From contig CACWQS010000009.1 of the NCBI GenBank assembly GCA_902763155.1, positions 30,707 to 72,009 of the forward strand: a stretch of 41,303 bases of DNA. Direction: 5' to 3'. Within the stretch, counting starts at the first letter, position 1. Each line of letters starts with the position of its first letter. Under the pieces are notes generated by a model. The model was given only the letters and a program-made list of their open reading frames with translations. It was not told the DNA's origin and did no database searches. Both the position numbers and the translations under genes were made by a program. This document shows positions 16,273-24,286 of the stretch, piece by piece. The DNA is from an uncultured Pseudomonadota bacterium. Lineage in GTDB: Bacteria; Pseudomonadota; Alphaproteobacteria; RF32; CAG-239.

Positions 16273-17052
16273 TCCGCTATAATAGGCAATTCGTTGGCCG
16301 AATGTTTGCGGGTAATCGTTGATGGCAATATTGCTGTTGATTAAGCCGATATCGTAATCGGTTTGGGTGCGGATTTTATAGCGCAGACTGAAGCCGCTAC
16401 CGATGGTATAAGGATTTTCGGGCAAAAAATTTTTCACTTTAACAAATGGTAGAGGAAAATCTTCCAATAAAGTATCAGAAGTTTTCAAAATATTGGTTTG
16501 ATGATAATTGCGCACATAACTGTTGCCGATAAAACCTTCGCCGGTTAAAAGCGGCGTCAGCTCATATTCGCAATTTTTGACATCGTAATAAAACGAAATG
16601 GTCTTCCAAAAGTTTTGAAATTTTTCGTTACGAATTACATCGTTATTGAAGACCATAAAATAGCTGTCGAGGTGAAAGTTGTATTGATAATCGGAAGTTA
16701 TGCTCCAAAAATCGTAGCCGTGGCGCTCCATTTGCGTGAACACATCGTTTAAATCATACAAAGGTCCGTAGACGCTGTCATTACACAAAATAAGCTCATC
16801 ATATTGGGCTAATTTATCCCAGCCCAGTTGGTCGATAAGGTAACGCCAAGAACCGAAATCGCGCAAATCGTGCGGTTTGGAATAAAACATTTGGGTATAT
16901 GGTGCGATTTTGAACATTTCATCAGGCGGAATTTTGCCGTTTGCCATATAATAAACATCGCTGATTTTCGAGAGTTCTTTAATCAGATAAACCACATAAT
17001 CCTGAATTTTATTGCCTTTATCGTATCCGGCAAACAAACAAATCCGACGCAT
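16267..17052 (-). CDS. RgpF-like rhamnan synthesis protein family member
   Basis: 261 residues. The sequence shows RRICLFAGYDKGNKIQDYVV at the start, then ELILCNDSVYGPLYDLNDVF, a DFWSITSDYQYNFHLDSYF block and a FWKTISFY block, which are typical of the RgpF (rhamnan synthesis protein F) family, whose members occur in O-antigen and rhamnose-rich polysaccharide loci. The exact activity is not assigned. No signal peptide. The ribosome binding site is AAAGGA. It is a lone glycan gene between core genes, like the Stealth/PIG-L pair at 4765-6450, so a scattered surface-glycan pathway is possible. Confidence 0.8.
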   Translation of the reverse strand: MRRICLFAGYDKGNKIQDYVVYLIKELSKISDVYYMANGKIPPDEMFKIAPYTQMFYSKPHDLRDFGSWRYLIDQLGWDKLAQYDELILCNDSVYGPLYDLNDVFTQMERHGYDFWSITSDYQYNFHLDSYFMVFNNDVIRNEKFQNFWKTISFYYDVKNCEYELTPLLTGEGFIGNSYVRNYHQTNILKTSDTLLEDFPLPFVKVKNFLPENPYTIGSGFSLRYKIRTQTDYDIGLINSNIAINDYPQTFGQRIAYYSGL

Positions 17053-17134
17053 TTTATATCCTTTCAGTTGATGGCAAAAAGATATACTTCGGTTCGAGCT
17101 TTTAAAGGGTTTGTGGTTAAATATTTTTTTGCGC

Positions 17135-17182
17135 TTGCATCATTAAAGTAAATGTGCTAAACCGATAACGGTTTATAAGGAG
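17135..17182 (+). promoter_or_regulatory. Promoter, palindromic operator and ribosome binding site of the HxlR gene
   Basis: TTGCAT (17135-17140), 17-base spacer, TAAACC (17158-17163). The palindrome TAAACCG-ATAA-CGGTTTA (17158-17175) covers the -10 box and the likely start of transcription, then AAGGAG (17177-17182). The position suggests autorepression by the HxlR protein. Confidence 0.45.
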
Positions 17183-17189
17183 TTTGAAG

Positions 17190-17531
17190 ATGATTGAAAT
17201 GTCACAGAACTTGGTCGAAGTGGCGTTAAAAACCATGGGAGACCGCTGGAAAGTTATGATTATTCAAGAACTTATGGAAGGGACAAAGCGTTTTGGCGAG
17301 CTCAAAAAAGAGCTAGGGAATATTACCCAGAAGGTTTTGACCTCTAATTTGCGCGCACTGGAAGAAAAAGGAATCCTAATTCGCACGGTGTATGCGCAAA
17401 TTCCGCCACACGTCGAATATACACTGACTAATATCGGTTACAGCCTTAAGCCGGTGTTCGATTCGATGCGCGAGTGGGCCGAGGACTATTATAACCAAAA
17501 TATAAAAGATTTTATGCCCCAAATAGGATAA
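17190..17531 (+). CDS. HxlR-family winged-helix regulator
   Basis: 113 residues from ATG 17190 (AAGGAG seven bases upstream). The HxlR domain fills the protein: ALKTMGDRWKVMIIQELMEG, TKRFGELKKELGNITQKVLT with the recognition helix, the LRALEEKGILIRTVYAQIPP wing and VEYTLTNIGYSLKPVFDSM. It lacks the usual N-terminal CP(V/I) cysteine seen in redox- or aldehyde-sensing members, so a thiol switch is unlikely. The members bind palindromes as dimers; one lies in its own promoter. No obvious target gene is next to it. Confidence 0.9.
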   Translation: MIEMSQNLVEVALKTMGDRWKVMIIQELMEGTKRFGELKKELGNITQKVLTSNLRALEEKGILIRTVYAQIPPHVEYTLTNIGYSLKPVFDSMREWAEDYYNQNIKDFMPQIG

Positions 17532-17559
17532 ACTTTTGTATATGAATATAAATTTTCCG

Positions 17560-17593
17560 ACACCTTTGGGTTAAGAATCCAAGGGTGTTTTTT
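17560..17593 (+). terminator. Terminator of the HxlR gene
   Basis: ACACCTTTGG (17560-17569) pairs with CCAAGGGTGT (17579-17588) with one wobble, followed by a run of T. Confidence 0.85.
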
Positions 17594-17610
17594 GCTCAAA
17601 GAAAAGAGAA

Positions 17611-17651
17611 ATCCCCTTCAATGCTTACGCACCTTAGGGGACTCCGTTTTT
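17611..17651 (-). terminator. Likely terminator of the gene at 17652
   Basis: Read on the minus strand, TCCCCT pairs with AGGGGA across a loop of about 17 bases, then a pyrimidine-rich tail (TTTCTCTTTTCTTT). Weaker than the terminator of the similar gene at 9776. Confidence 0.5.
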
Positions 17652-18167
17652 TTAATCCTGCTCTTGTTCCTGCGGCTCCTGCTGTTGCAATACCACTTGG
17701 TGCAGTTCGCCGGTGCGGCTGTCCTGTATCAGTACAAGGAAGCCGTTGGCGATGGCACGTGGTATAACAGCGTTCATCGCCTCCAGTAAGTTACCATTAT
17801 GGTCACATACTGAGGCCGACTGGAACACTACCACACGCGGACGCGGAACGATAACCCTTACGTCGTTGTATGTGTAGAAGTAACAGCCATTGTTCAGATA
17901 CACTCTGTGATAAGCATATCCGCCGCGCACACGTGCATATCTGTTGCCGTGCATCGGTGGGCAGTTGAACGCCATCATCATCTGCTGACGCTGAATAGCA
18001 CGTTGCTGACGCACAATGTTCTGCTGCTGGCGGATTACCATACGCTGATGCTGAATAGCAGGATTATAATACTGAGGGCGGTTGTAACCGTATCCTCCAT
18101 AGCGCCACTGAGCTGAACATGCCAGACTCATTAGGACGCACATAATGATAAAGAAAAACTTTTTCAT
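17652..18167 (-). CDS. Secreted Gln/Tyr/Arg-rich protein, Bacteroidota-like
   Basis: 171 residues. Signal peptide FFFIIMCVLMSLACSAQ, then a Tyr/Gly/Asn-rich stretch (WRYGGYGYNRPQYYNP), a Gln/Arg/Met-rich segment (IRQQQNIVRQQRAIQRQQMM, about residues 46-65) and a more ordered part with VRGGYAYHRVYLNNGCYFYT and VIVPRPRVVVFQ. The C-terminus is Gln/Glu-rich. The low-complexity style and the ...CSAQ signal end are common in Bacteroidota. Family unknown to me. The start lacks a Shine-Dalgarno sequence, but the promoter (18213-18241) is of host sigma-70 type. A structured repeat lies in its upstream spacer. Confidence 0.65.
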   Translation of the reverse strand: MKKFFFIIMCVLMSLACSAQWRYGGYGYNRPQYYNPAIQHQRMVIRQQQNIVRQQRAIQRQQMMMAFNCPPMHGNRYARVRGGYAYHRVYLNNGCYFYTYNDVRVIVPRPRVVVFQSASVCDHNGNLLEAMNAVIPRAIANGFLVLIQDSRTGELHQVVLQQQEPQEQEQD

Positions 18168-18212
18168 ATGCTATAATTTTTAATGATGATACAATAATAT
18201 TTTTTGGTCTAT

Positions 18213-18241
18213 AGGATACCATCTTTGGCGATGTTTGTCAA
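18213..18241 (-). promoter_or_regulatory. Promoter of the gene at 17652
   Basis: Minus strand: TTGACA (18236-18241), 17-base spacer, TATCCT (18213-18218). A perfect -35 and optimal spacing, about 45 bases before the start codon. Confidence 0.65.
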
Positions 18242-18340
18242 GGGTAGGGAAAGGTTGGTGATTGCATTGGAAAAATTTAAACATCATAGCGTATTATTCA
18301 CTGCATCATCACGAACTTTTATTAACGTCATAGCGAACTT

Positions 18341-18455
18341 TTGAGAATGGTAAGCCAATGCAATTGGCTGATTTTTCCAAGCCTTAAGCGCAAGAAAAAC
18401 CCATTCTCAATTCGTGCGGCTATCCAGTATGATATAGCCTTATAGATTCCGGATT
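18341..18455 (-). repeat. Structured repeat, long variant (copy 2, inverted)
   Basis: Homologous, in inverted orientation, to 9371-9486. Stems: TTGAGAATGG (18341-18350) with CCATTCTCAA (18401-18410); AGCCAA (18353-18358) with TTGGCT (18364-18369); TATCCAG (18421-18427) with CCGGATT (18449-18455). Compared with copy 1, AGCCTA/TAGGCT became AGCCAA/TTGGCT and AAAATG/CATTTT became AGAATG/CATTCT, so both sides changed together. Confidence 0.75.
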
Positions 18456-18466
18456 ACTTTGCCGAA

Positions 18467-18522
18467 GTTTTGCAAGATTTTTACGGCGCTTTAGGGCTTG
18501 TAAAAATCAACCTTTGCAAAAC
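18467..18522 (+). repeat. Structured repeat, medium variant (copy 3)
   Basis: GTTTTGCAA (18467-18475) pairs with TTGCAAAAC (18514-18522); inside, GATTTTTAC (18476-18484) pairs with GTAAAAATC (18500-18508). The loop GGCGCTTTAGGGCTT is shared with copy 1 while the stem sequences differ, and it is followed by AAGCTCGTAATGACGT as elsewhere. The rest of 18242-18735 shows no gene. Confidence 0.7.
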
Positions 18523-18577
18523 AAGCTCGTAATGACGTGGAATTCAGATGGATAAGAATAATCTGGAAAAGAGCAAA

Positions 18578-18602
18578 AAAGGCGGATAATTTCACCGCCT
18601 TT
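18578..18602 (-). terminator. Terminator of the lptF-lptD-surA-ksgA operon
   Basis: AAAGGCGG and CCGCCTTT pair over eight bases; on the minus strand the stem is followed by TTTTTTG. It lies about 135 bases after ksgA. Confidence 0.85.
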
Positions 18603-18735
18603 GTTAGATTTTATCGAAAATATCTTCGGCAACAGACAATCAGAAACTACATGTAAAATGAATAGCAAATAAAATATCGTAGTGATAATGCAGTTTTTTT
18701 TATAAAATGTCAGATACGCAATCTTATAGTGATAA

Positions 18736-19569
18736 TCAGAGCAATTCCGCCAACCTTAAATATCGTTCCGGCGAGATATTTTCGGCACGCATAGTCGGTT
18801 CAATTCCGACCTTTGCACACAGATTTTCCAAATCAGGCAGACTTTTCAAGCTTTGACGAATCATCTTGCGCCGTTGCCCGAACGCCATCTCCGTCAGTTT
18901 CTCGATTTTTGCAAATAATTCCGGCGATAATACCCGCTCTTGCGGCAAAAACAACAAAACCATTGACCAAATTTTCGGCGCCGGCACAAAACAGTTAGGA
19001 TTTAGTGTCAACAGCGGCTTAATCTTGCACACCAGCTGCGCCAAAACCGACAAACGCCCGTAATTTTTGTTGTTCGGTTCTGCCATAATCCTTTCTGCAA
19101 CTTCTTTCTGAAACATCAAAGTTAAGCTATTGAAATTCTGCATATTTTTCAGCCATCCGAGCAACAGCGGCACCGAAATATTATACGGCAAATTACTAAC
19201 CACATTTTGCGGCAAATCGCCCTTCCTTGTCCAATCAAACTTGAGCGCATCACCCTCAACTATTTGCATTCTATCCACACCCACCACTGTTTGAATATCC
19301 TGCATAATTTGGATACAGCGCGAATCCATTTCAATCACCGTCAAATTTTGCGGCTCCGCCTCTAAAATCGCCCGAGTTAGCCCCCCCGGCCCCGGGCCAA
19401 CTTCATAAACCGCCTCACCGCGCCAATCCGGCTTATTTTGCGCTGCCAACGACGAGCGAATAATCTTGCCGGTAATGTTCATATCCAACAAAAAATTCTG
19501 CCCCAGCGATTTTTTCGCCAGTAACCCGTATTCATCAACTGTTTGTTTTAAGCTCGGCAGTTCGGTCAT
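18736..19569 (-). CDS. ksgA: 16S rRNA dimethyladenosine transferase
   Basis: 277 residues. KsgA (RsmA) dimethylates A1518 and A1519 of 16S rRNA late in small-subunit assembly. Visible: KKSLGQNFLLD, the S-adenosylmethionine motif YEVGPGPGGLTRAIL, VIEMDSRC, VEGDALKFDW, and the catalytic NLPYNISVPLL. The ATG overlaps the surA stop by one base (TAATG), so it is cotranslated as the last gene of the operon. In many proteobacteria pdxA stands between surA and ksgA; it is absent here. Confidence 0.97.
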   Translation of the reverse strand: MTELPSLKQTVDEYGLLAKKSLGQNFLLDMNITGKIIRSSLAAQNKPDWRGEAVYEVGPGPGGLTRAILEAEPQNLTVIEMDSRCIQIMQDIQTVVGVDRMQIVEGDALKFDWTRKGDLPQNVVSNLPYNISVPLLLGWLKNMQNFNSLTLMFQKEVAERIMAEPNNKNYGRLSVLAQLVCKIKPLLTLNPNCFVPAPKIWSMVLLFLPQERVLSPELFAKIEKLTEMAFGQRRKMIRQSLKSLPDLENLCAKVGIEPTMRAENISPERYLRLAELL

Positions 19570-20768
19570 TATAGTTTTTTCTCTATCAAAGCGCGGTTGC
19601 GCAAATCTTTGATTGCCTTAATCGAATAGTCTTCCAATTTTTTATTTTGCAAAAATTGACGCACCCCGTCACGAGAAAGTTCGGCATTTTTATCCATATC
19701 CGGATGGAATATCTTCTCCAGTTTGAAAATATAATAGTCGTTACCATAAGCCACCGGTTTAGACACCTGTCCTTCTTTGAGCTTGGAGAACACATTTTCC
19801 AATGCTGCCGGCAAGCGCCCTTTGGCTACCCAGCCCAAACTGCCTCCGTTTGCTGCGCTCGGACTTTGCGAAAACTGCATTGCATAAAGCGAAAAACGCG
19901 GATCTTGTTGCAACACTTCAGCCAACTGATAAATATCTTTGGCATCTTTTTTGTTAATCACAATTTCCGAAAGCATATATTTTTTGACCGTCATATCTTT
20001 GCGCACATCATCAATAGCTTGCGTAATTTCGCTTTCGCTGACGTGAGCATAGCTCAAAGCCTTTGTGCGCATCAACTTTTGCCACGCCAATTCTGCCTCG
20101 ATTTGCGTGGTCCAAACCTTCATACTGACTTTAGATTCTGCCAATAAATGACGCAACTCTCCCCTTGGAATATTATTAGCCTTTTCAAAACGAGCCACCG
20201 CGGTATCAATTTCCTTTTGCGAAACTCTAATACCATTTTTCTTAGCCTCTTGAATTTTAAGTTTTTCATCAATAGCTGTTTGTAACACTTTGTTTATAAT
20301 CATATTTTTTGTTTGTGCATTATACGGAATTCCCGTTGCGACAATAAACGCGTTAATCCGGCTTTGCATTTCGCTGCTGGTAATAACCTCTCCATTAACA
20401 AGCGCATAAATCTTAAGTTTACCTCCGTAAAGCGTAATCGGTTTTAAAGCCTCACGGCGTTGGCGCTCAGCCTCTTCTTCAGCCCGACGTTGTGCCTCAA
20501 GCTGAGCCTGACGGCGCATATATGCCTCTTGCTGGCGACGATATTCTTCTGCCTGCTTACGAGCAATTTCTCGTTGCCGTTCAATTTCAGCTTTTTCATC
20601 AGGTGTCAACTGACGATACTGCTCAGCATTCCGGCGAAACATTATCGAATTTGAATTAGGTGCGGCGGAACGCGTATCCGTATCCAAACTGCGCAAATTC
20701 AAATCTGCCGCTAGCGCCGCCGAACCGTATAATAAAATTGTACTTACAAGCAAAGCATATTTTTTCAT
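19569..20768 (-). CDS. surA: Periplasmic chaperone / peptidyl-prolyl isomerase SurA
   Basis: 399 residues. A signal peptide (YALLVSTILLYGSAALA) is followed by an unusual charged, Arg/Gln/Glu-rich coiled coil (about residues 50-105, e.g. AEEEAERQRREAL), then the SurA N-terminal domain (YALVNGEVITSSEMQSRINA) and one parvulin domain (MQFSQSPSAANGGSLGWVAK, YYIFKLEKI). SurA escorts outer-membrane proteins to the BAM complex and is needed for LptD. Usual SurA has two parvulin domains; I see one good one. It lies 23 bases after lptD with GGAG before the start. Confidence 0.9.
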   Translation of the reverse strand: MKKYALLVSTILLYGSAALAADLNLRSLDTDTRSAAPNSNSIMFRRNAEQYRQLTPDEKAEIERQREIARKQAEEYRRQQEAYMRRQAQLEAQRRAEEEAERQRREALKPITLYGGKLKIYALVNGEVITSSEMQSRINAFIVATGIPYNAQTKNMIINKVLQTAIDEKLKIQEAKKNGIRVSQKEIDTAVARFEKANNIPRGELRHLLAESKVSMKVWTTQIEAELAWQKLMRTKALSYAHVSESEITQAIDDVRKDMTVKKYMLSEIVINKKDAKDIYQLAEVLQQDPRFSLYAMQFSQSPSAANGGSLGWVAKGRLPAALENVFSKLKEGQVSKPVAYGNDYYIFKLEKIFHPDMDKNAELSRDGVRQFLQNKKLEDYSIKAIKDLRNRALIEKKL

Positions 20769-20791
20769 GTTATCTCCTTTACTGTTTTTCT

Positions 20792-23074
20792 TTAGGAGCC
20801 GAAACTACCTAAAGTTTTTAAGTAGAATGTAGCTCCGAATTCATAACTGTTTTTCAAATCCGGATTGCTGCTGTTATATTTACGCACTACTGTTTCCCAT
20901 TTGAAACATTCATCTTCATAAATAACGCTACCGCCATGTTCCAAAGTGCCGCGGCTTTTAGAAGTCAGATCACGTAAATTATAAACAGACACCTTCCAAA
21001 ACTGTGAAATTTCCGAACTTAATGCCATATATAATTCTTTTCGCTCAGAATACAAATCATTATAATATGTATTCCCTTGCAAAAAGATATAAGATACATC
21101 GGCACGCAAAAACGACGGACCGGCACCAACGCTAAGTTCGCTATATTTCGCATCTAATGTTTCTTTATCTAAGCGAAAACGATAATTTAAATCCAAATAT
21201 TCATTCGGCTGAGCGTTAATACGTCCGACCAAATCGCTGAAATGATTCTTATTTTCACTGTCCAAACTATTAACAAAACCGGAATCCCGCTTGCGCTCAA
21301 AACTTTGTGCAATAAACGAAGAAGTGCGCCCGATAATGTTACCGTATGTGCTCCAGCGCAATCCATAGCTGACACGACTGCCGGTATCATTGCGGTCATA
21401 ACCGGCATAACGATCCAAATCGAGCACATTAGTATCATCAAAATAAACGTCGGCACTGTCTTCATTAGGAATTTTATCAAGTTTATTACCGCCATCCGGA
21501 GCTACCACACCGACAATAACCGGCTCTAATATTTGCCGCGAATCCTCGGTTGCCCTGACAAACGGCAAACGCCATTCCACACCGGCTTGCGGGAAAAAGC
21601 GCGTGGTGGTTCCGGTATATGTATCATTCGCCGTATAGCGATAGTCATTAATGTAATAAGCATCAGATTTTAAAGAAGCCACAAAACGATATTTTTCTCC
21701 GAAGCGTGTAGTCATCGGCAATTCCCAAGAATTTATCGCTGTAAAACGTTGCGTTTCCTCACCATTTTGATGATAAACCGAGGCTGTATTCAATTCAGTC
21801 TTAAAATAGGAACCTATTTTACTAGGATCTGAATACATCTCTACATCAATCAGCGGAGCTACAATCGGTTTTTGTGCATTAATTCGACGATATTGCCCCT
21901 CGTTATTACGACGCAAATTATAGCTGAGCATTTTATAATAAAAGGCCTCTATTGACGCATAATTCCGACCCTTGAAACGCTCAAATCGAACGTGAGAATT
22001 AAGCCAAGCATCGTCTTGGTGCGGCAAACTTAAGTCCTTTAAATATATATAGTCAGATACATAGCGTAAATCATAAGTCATACGCCATAAATCGTTTATA
22101 TCGTAACGCCCGTCGGCAAACAAATAGCCGCGTTTCTTACGTCTGCTATCTTTAGCGCTGTCGTTATCTTCCATAAAACTACCGGCTATATTGGTGCGAG
22201 CATTATAAAAATAATGACTGTAAGCACCACCGATAACCGGTTTTTTATCACTGGAGAAAGTCGGAGAAAATAGCACATTGGTCTGGTCATTTACTGCCCA
22301 AAAATAACGCGGCTGAATAAAACTCCCCAAATAATTGGAACTGCCTATATTCGGCATCATCAATCCCGAACGACGCTTAACCGTAGGATCAGGGTGCGTC
22401 AAAAACGGAGTATAAAAAACCGGCACATCTTTAATACGAACCACTGCATCAGTATAGTTCATATCGTGCGATGTTTCGTTGTGTTGGACTTTGCGTGCGG
22501 TTACCATCCACAAAGGAGCACTGCCTTCGCATATATCACAAGCAGTATATCCGGCATTATGCAAAACCTTGGTCATATTATCCTTTTTACGAAACTTCTC
22601 GGCAAAAACGTGCGATTTATCTCTGAGCAGAGCCTTAATATGCTCCATTTCTCCGGCGGTCATTTTTTCGGAAAGTGAAACTTTATCTCCGTAAATTACT
22701 GCTCCATCGGCTGTATAAAGATGAACATTCCCTGTTGCCGATATTACTTCCGTATCTTGATTATATGTAAGAGAATCTGTAGTAAGACGCATGTTATTGT
22801 AGTTGATTTCAACATTACCTCTTGCTGTGATAATATTGTTTTGGTCGTCATTTTCCAATTCATCAGCGCTAAAGTTAATCGGTTCATTATCGCTATCGCC
22901 ATCTTCCGATATATTGGCTAAATCTGCCATGTTATTGGTCATATACAAACCACCATGATGATGTTCTATTTTGCTTTGTTTTTCTCCGGCTTCCGATACA
23001 GCATAAGCACTTGTTGTCAAATACAACAACGCTAAAACAGTAATAACAAAACTTACAGACGTATTAAATTTCAT
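20792..23074 (-). CDS. lptD: LPS-assembly protein LptD
   Basis: 760 residues from ATG 23074 (MKFNTSVSFV); the frame is open ten codons further but this start gives a proper signal peptide (VITVLALLYLTTSAYA). The periplasmic OstA domain is visible (FSADELENDD, NIITARGNVEINYNN, SATGNVHLYTADGAVIYGD), followed by the large barrel with RRSGLMMPNIGSSNYLGSFI and many Tyr-rich strands. LptD forms with LptE the plug-and-barrel channel that inserts LPS into the outer leaflet. Cys residues near CDICEG could make the disulfides known for LptD. It overlaps lptF by eleven bases. Confidence 0.96.
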   Translation of the reverse strand: MKFNTSVSFVITVLALLYLTTSAYAVSEAGEKQSKIEHHHGGLYMTNNMADLANISEDGDSDNEPINFSADELENDDQNNIITARGNVEINYNNMRLTTDSLTYNQDTEVISATGNVHLYTADGAVIYGDKVSLSEKMTAGEMEHIKALLRDKSHVFAEKFRKKDNMTKVLHNAGYTACDICEGSAPLWMVTARKVQHNETSHDMNYTDAVVRIKDVPVFYTPFLTHPDPTVKRRSGLMMPNIGSSNYLGSFIQPRYFWAVNDQTNVLFSPTFSSDKKPVIGGAYSHYFYNARTNIAGSFMEDNDSAKDSRRKKRGYLFADGRYDINDLWRMTYDLRYVSDYIYLKDLSLPHQDDAWLNSHVRFERFKGRNYASIEAFYYKMLSYNLRRNNEGQYRRINAQKPIVAPLIDVEMYSDPSKIGSYFKTELNTASVYHQNGEETQRFTAINSWELPMTTRFGEKYRFVASLKSDAYYINDYRYTANDTYTGTTTRFFPQAGVEWRLPFVRATEDSRQILEPVIVGVVAPDGGNKLDKIPNEDSADVYFDDTNVLDLDRYAGYDRNDTGSRVSYGLRWSTYGNIIGRTSSFIAQSFERKRDSGFVNSLDSENKNHFSDLVGRINAQPNEYLDLNYRFRLDKETLDAKYSELSVGAGPSFLRADVSYIFLQGNTYYNDLYSERKELYMALSSEISQFWKVSVYNLRDLTSKSRGTLEHGGSVIYEDECFKWETVVRKYNSSNPDLKNSYEFGATFYLKTLGSFGS

Positions 23075-24194
23075 GACCGATATTCCTCTTAGTGCGATGC
23101 GCATTAAAATAAAACGGATTGTAAAACAACAACAGGTATAGACAAATCAAAAGCGGCAGTAAACAGTTAACATAGAGTAAAGGCAAAAAATAGAGCGATC
23201 TGCCAGCTAGATTAGTCAGTGCTAAGTCGCCACCACTAATTATAATCATACACAAAACTTCCATTGAAATTATCTTGAATTGACCACGACGATTAAACAA
23301 TCCTACAACTAGCCCCACACAAGCCAATAAAGCATAAACCAGATTATAAAGCGGTTCTATTAAACGACGATGTCCTTCAACGATGTTTTTACGAACACTT
23401 CTTGCATCTAACGACGAATCAGATGCCGAATTAAGCAACTCAAACAAATTTTTCTCGCGAGCCGTTGCGTCCTTTTTGCGATAACCTCCTCCGCTGTTAA
23501 ATTCTGCCGAATAGCGAGAAAAGGTCAGAGTATTAAACTTAAATGTTTTGGTATTAACCTCTTGACGCACACCATTAACAAATAAAATGCGCGGCCCCTT
23601 ATCGGTCTTAATCAAACGACCTTTTTCCGCCGTCAAAGTTACTTTAATATCCGGATTACTCTCGTCATTAACAAAAATTCCGCTAACCGAACCGTCATTT
23701 TCGTGTTTATCAATAAATACAGTAATACCGTTTTTCATATCTGTAAACTCACCCTCACGAAACATGAGATGAGTCAAATTATTTTTTACTTGCCACTCTA
23801 AATCGCGAAAACGTTCTTCAGACTGCGGAATTCCCCAATTCATAACATAAACATTGAAAATAGCCAACAAAATACCCAAAAACATGGCCCCCTTGGCATT
23901 TTGCCACGGGCTGATGCCGGCCGATTGCATAGCCACCAACTCCCTATCGGAAATCATACGATTATATACGAACAAAACTGCCACAAAAACGGCAATAGGA
24001 GATAATATATTGAACACACGCGGCATTAAAAGCGAAGTCATCTCTGCAAACAAATACACCGGCAATCCTTGTCTTGTTACCATTTCAACAAAGCGCAAAG
24101 ACTGCGTTAGCCAAAGCATGGCCAACAAAGACACAGACACCAGCAAAAAGCCGATGAAAACTTGCTTAAAGATATATCGGTTTAATATTTTCAT
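23064..24194 (-). CDS. lptF: LPS export permease LptF/LptG family
   Basis: 376 residues. First helix ILNRYIFKQVFIGFLLVSVS, then MTSLLMPRVFNILSPIAVFV and RELVAMQSAGISPWQ (the coupling region that meets LptB), a periplasmic beta-jellyroll-like domain (about residues 135-250), and C-terminal helices. The HRRLIEPLYNLVYALLACVG and GLFNRRGQF stretches are typical of LptF. The LptB2FG transporter extracts LPS from the inner membrane. Its partner LptG, normally the next gene, is missing between lptF and lptD. A TATAAT box ends seven bases before the ATG, so the mRNA may be nearly leaderless. Confidence 0.93.
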   Translation of the reverse strand: MKILNRYIFKQVFIGFLLVSVSLLAMLWLTQSLRFVEMVTRQGLPVYLFAEMTSLLMPRVFNILSPIAVFVAVLFVYNRMISDRELVAMQSAGISPWQNAKGAMFLGILLAIFNVYVMNWGIPQSEERFRDLEWQVKNNLTHLMFREGEFTDMKNGITVFIDKHENDGSVSGIFVNDESNPDIKVTLTAEKGRLIKTDKGPRILFVNGVRQEVNTKTFKFNTLTFSRYSAEFNSGGGYRKKDATAREKNLFELLNSASDSSLDARSVRKNIVEGHRRLIEPLYNLVYALLACVGLVVGLFNRRGQFKIISMEVLCMIIISGGDLALTNLAGRSLYFLPLLYVNCLLPLLICLYLLLFYNPFYFNAHRTKRNIGHEI

Positions 24195-24201
24195 GGGGCA
24201 A

Positions 24202-24207
24202 ATTATA
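24202..24207 (-). promoter_or_regulatory. -10 box of the lptF operon, close to the start codon
   Basis: Minus strand TATAAT followed by TTGCCCC and the lptF ATG. A start of transcription at the usual distance would fall one base before ATG. No Shine-Dalgarno sequence is present. The -35 is weak (TATTTT region). Confidence 0.5.
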
Positions 24208-24286
24208 TCTTATTTTTCTCGGATTAAAATAAATATTTGCAAGATATACCCACCATATATGAACGGTAAAATTTTCAACAAAACAA

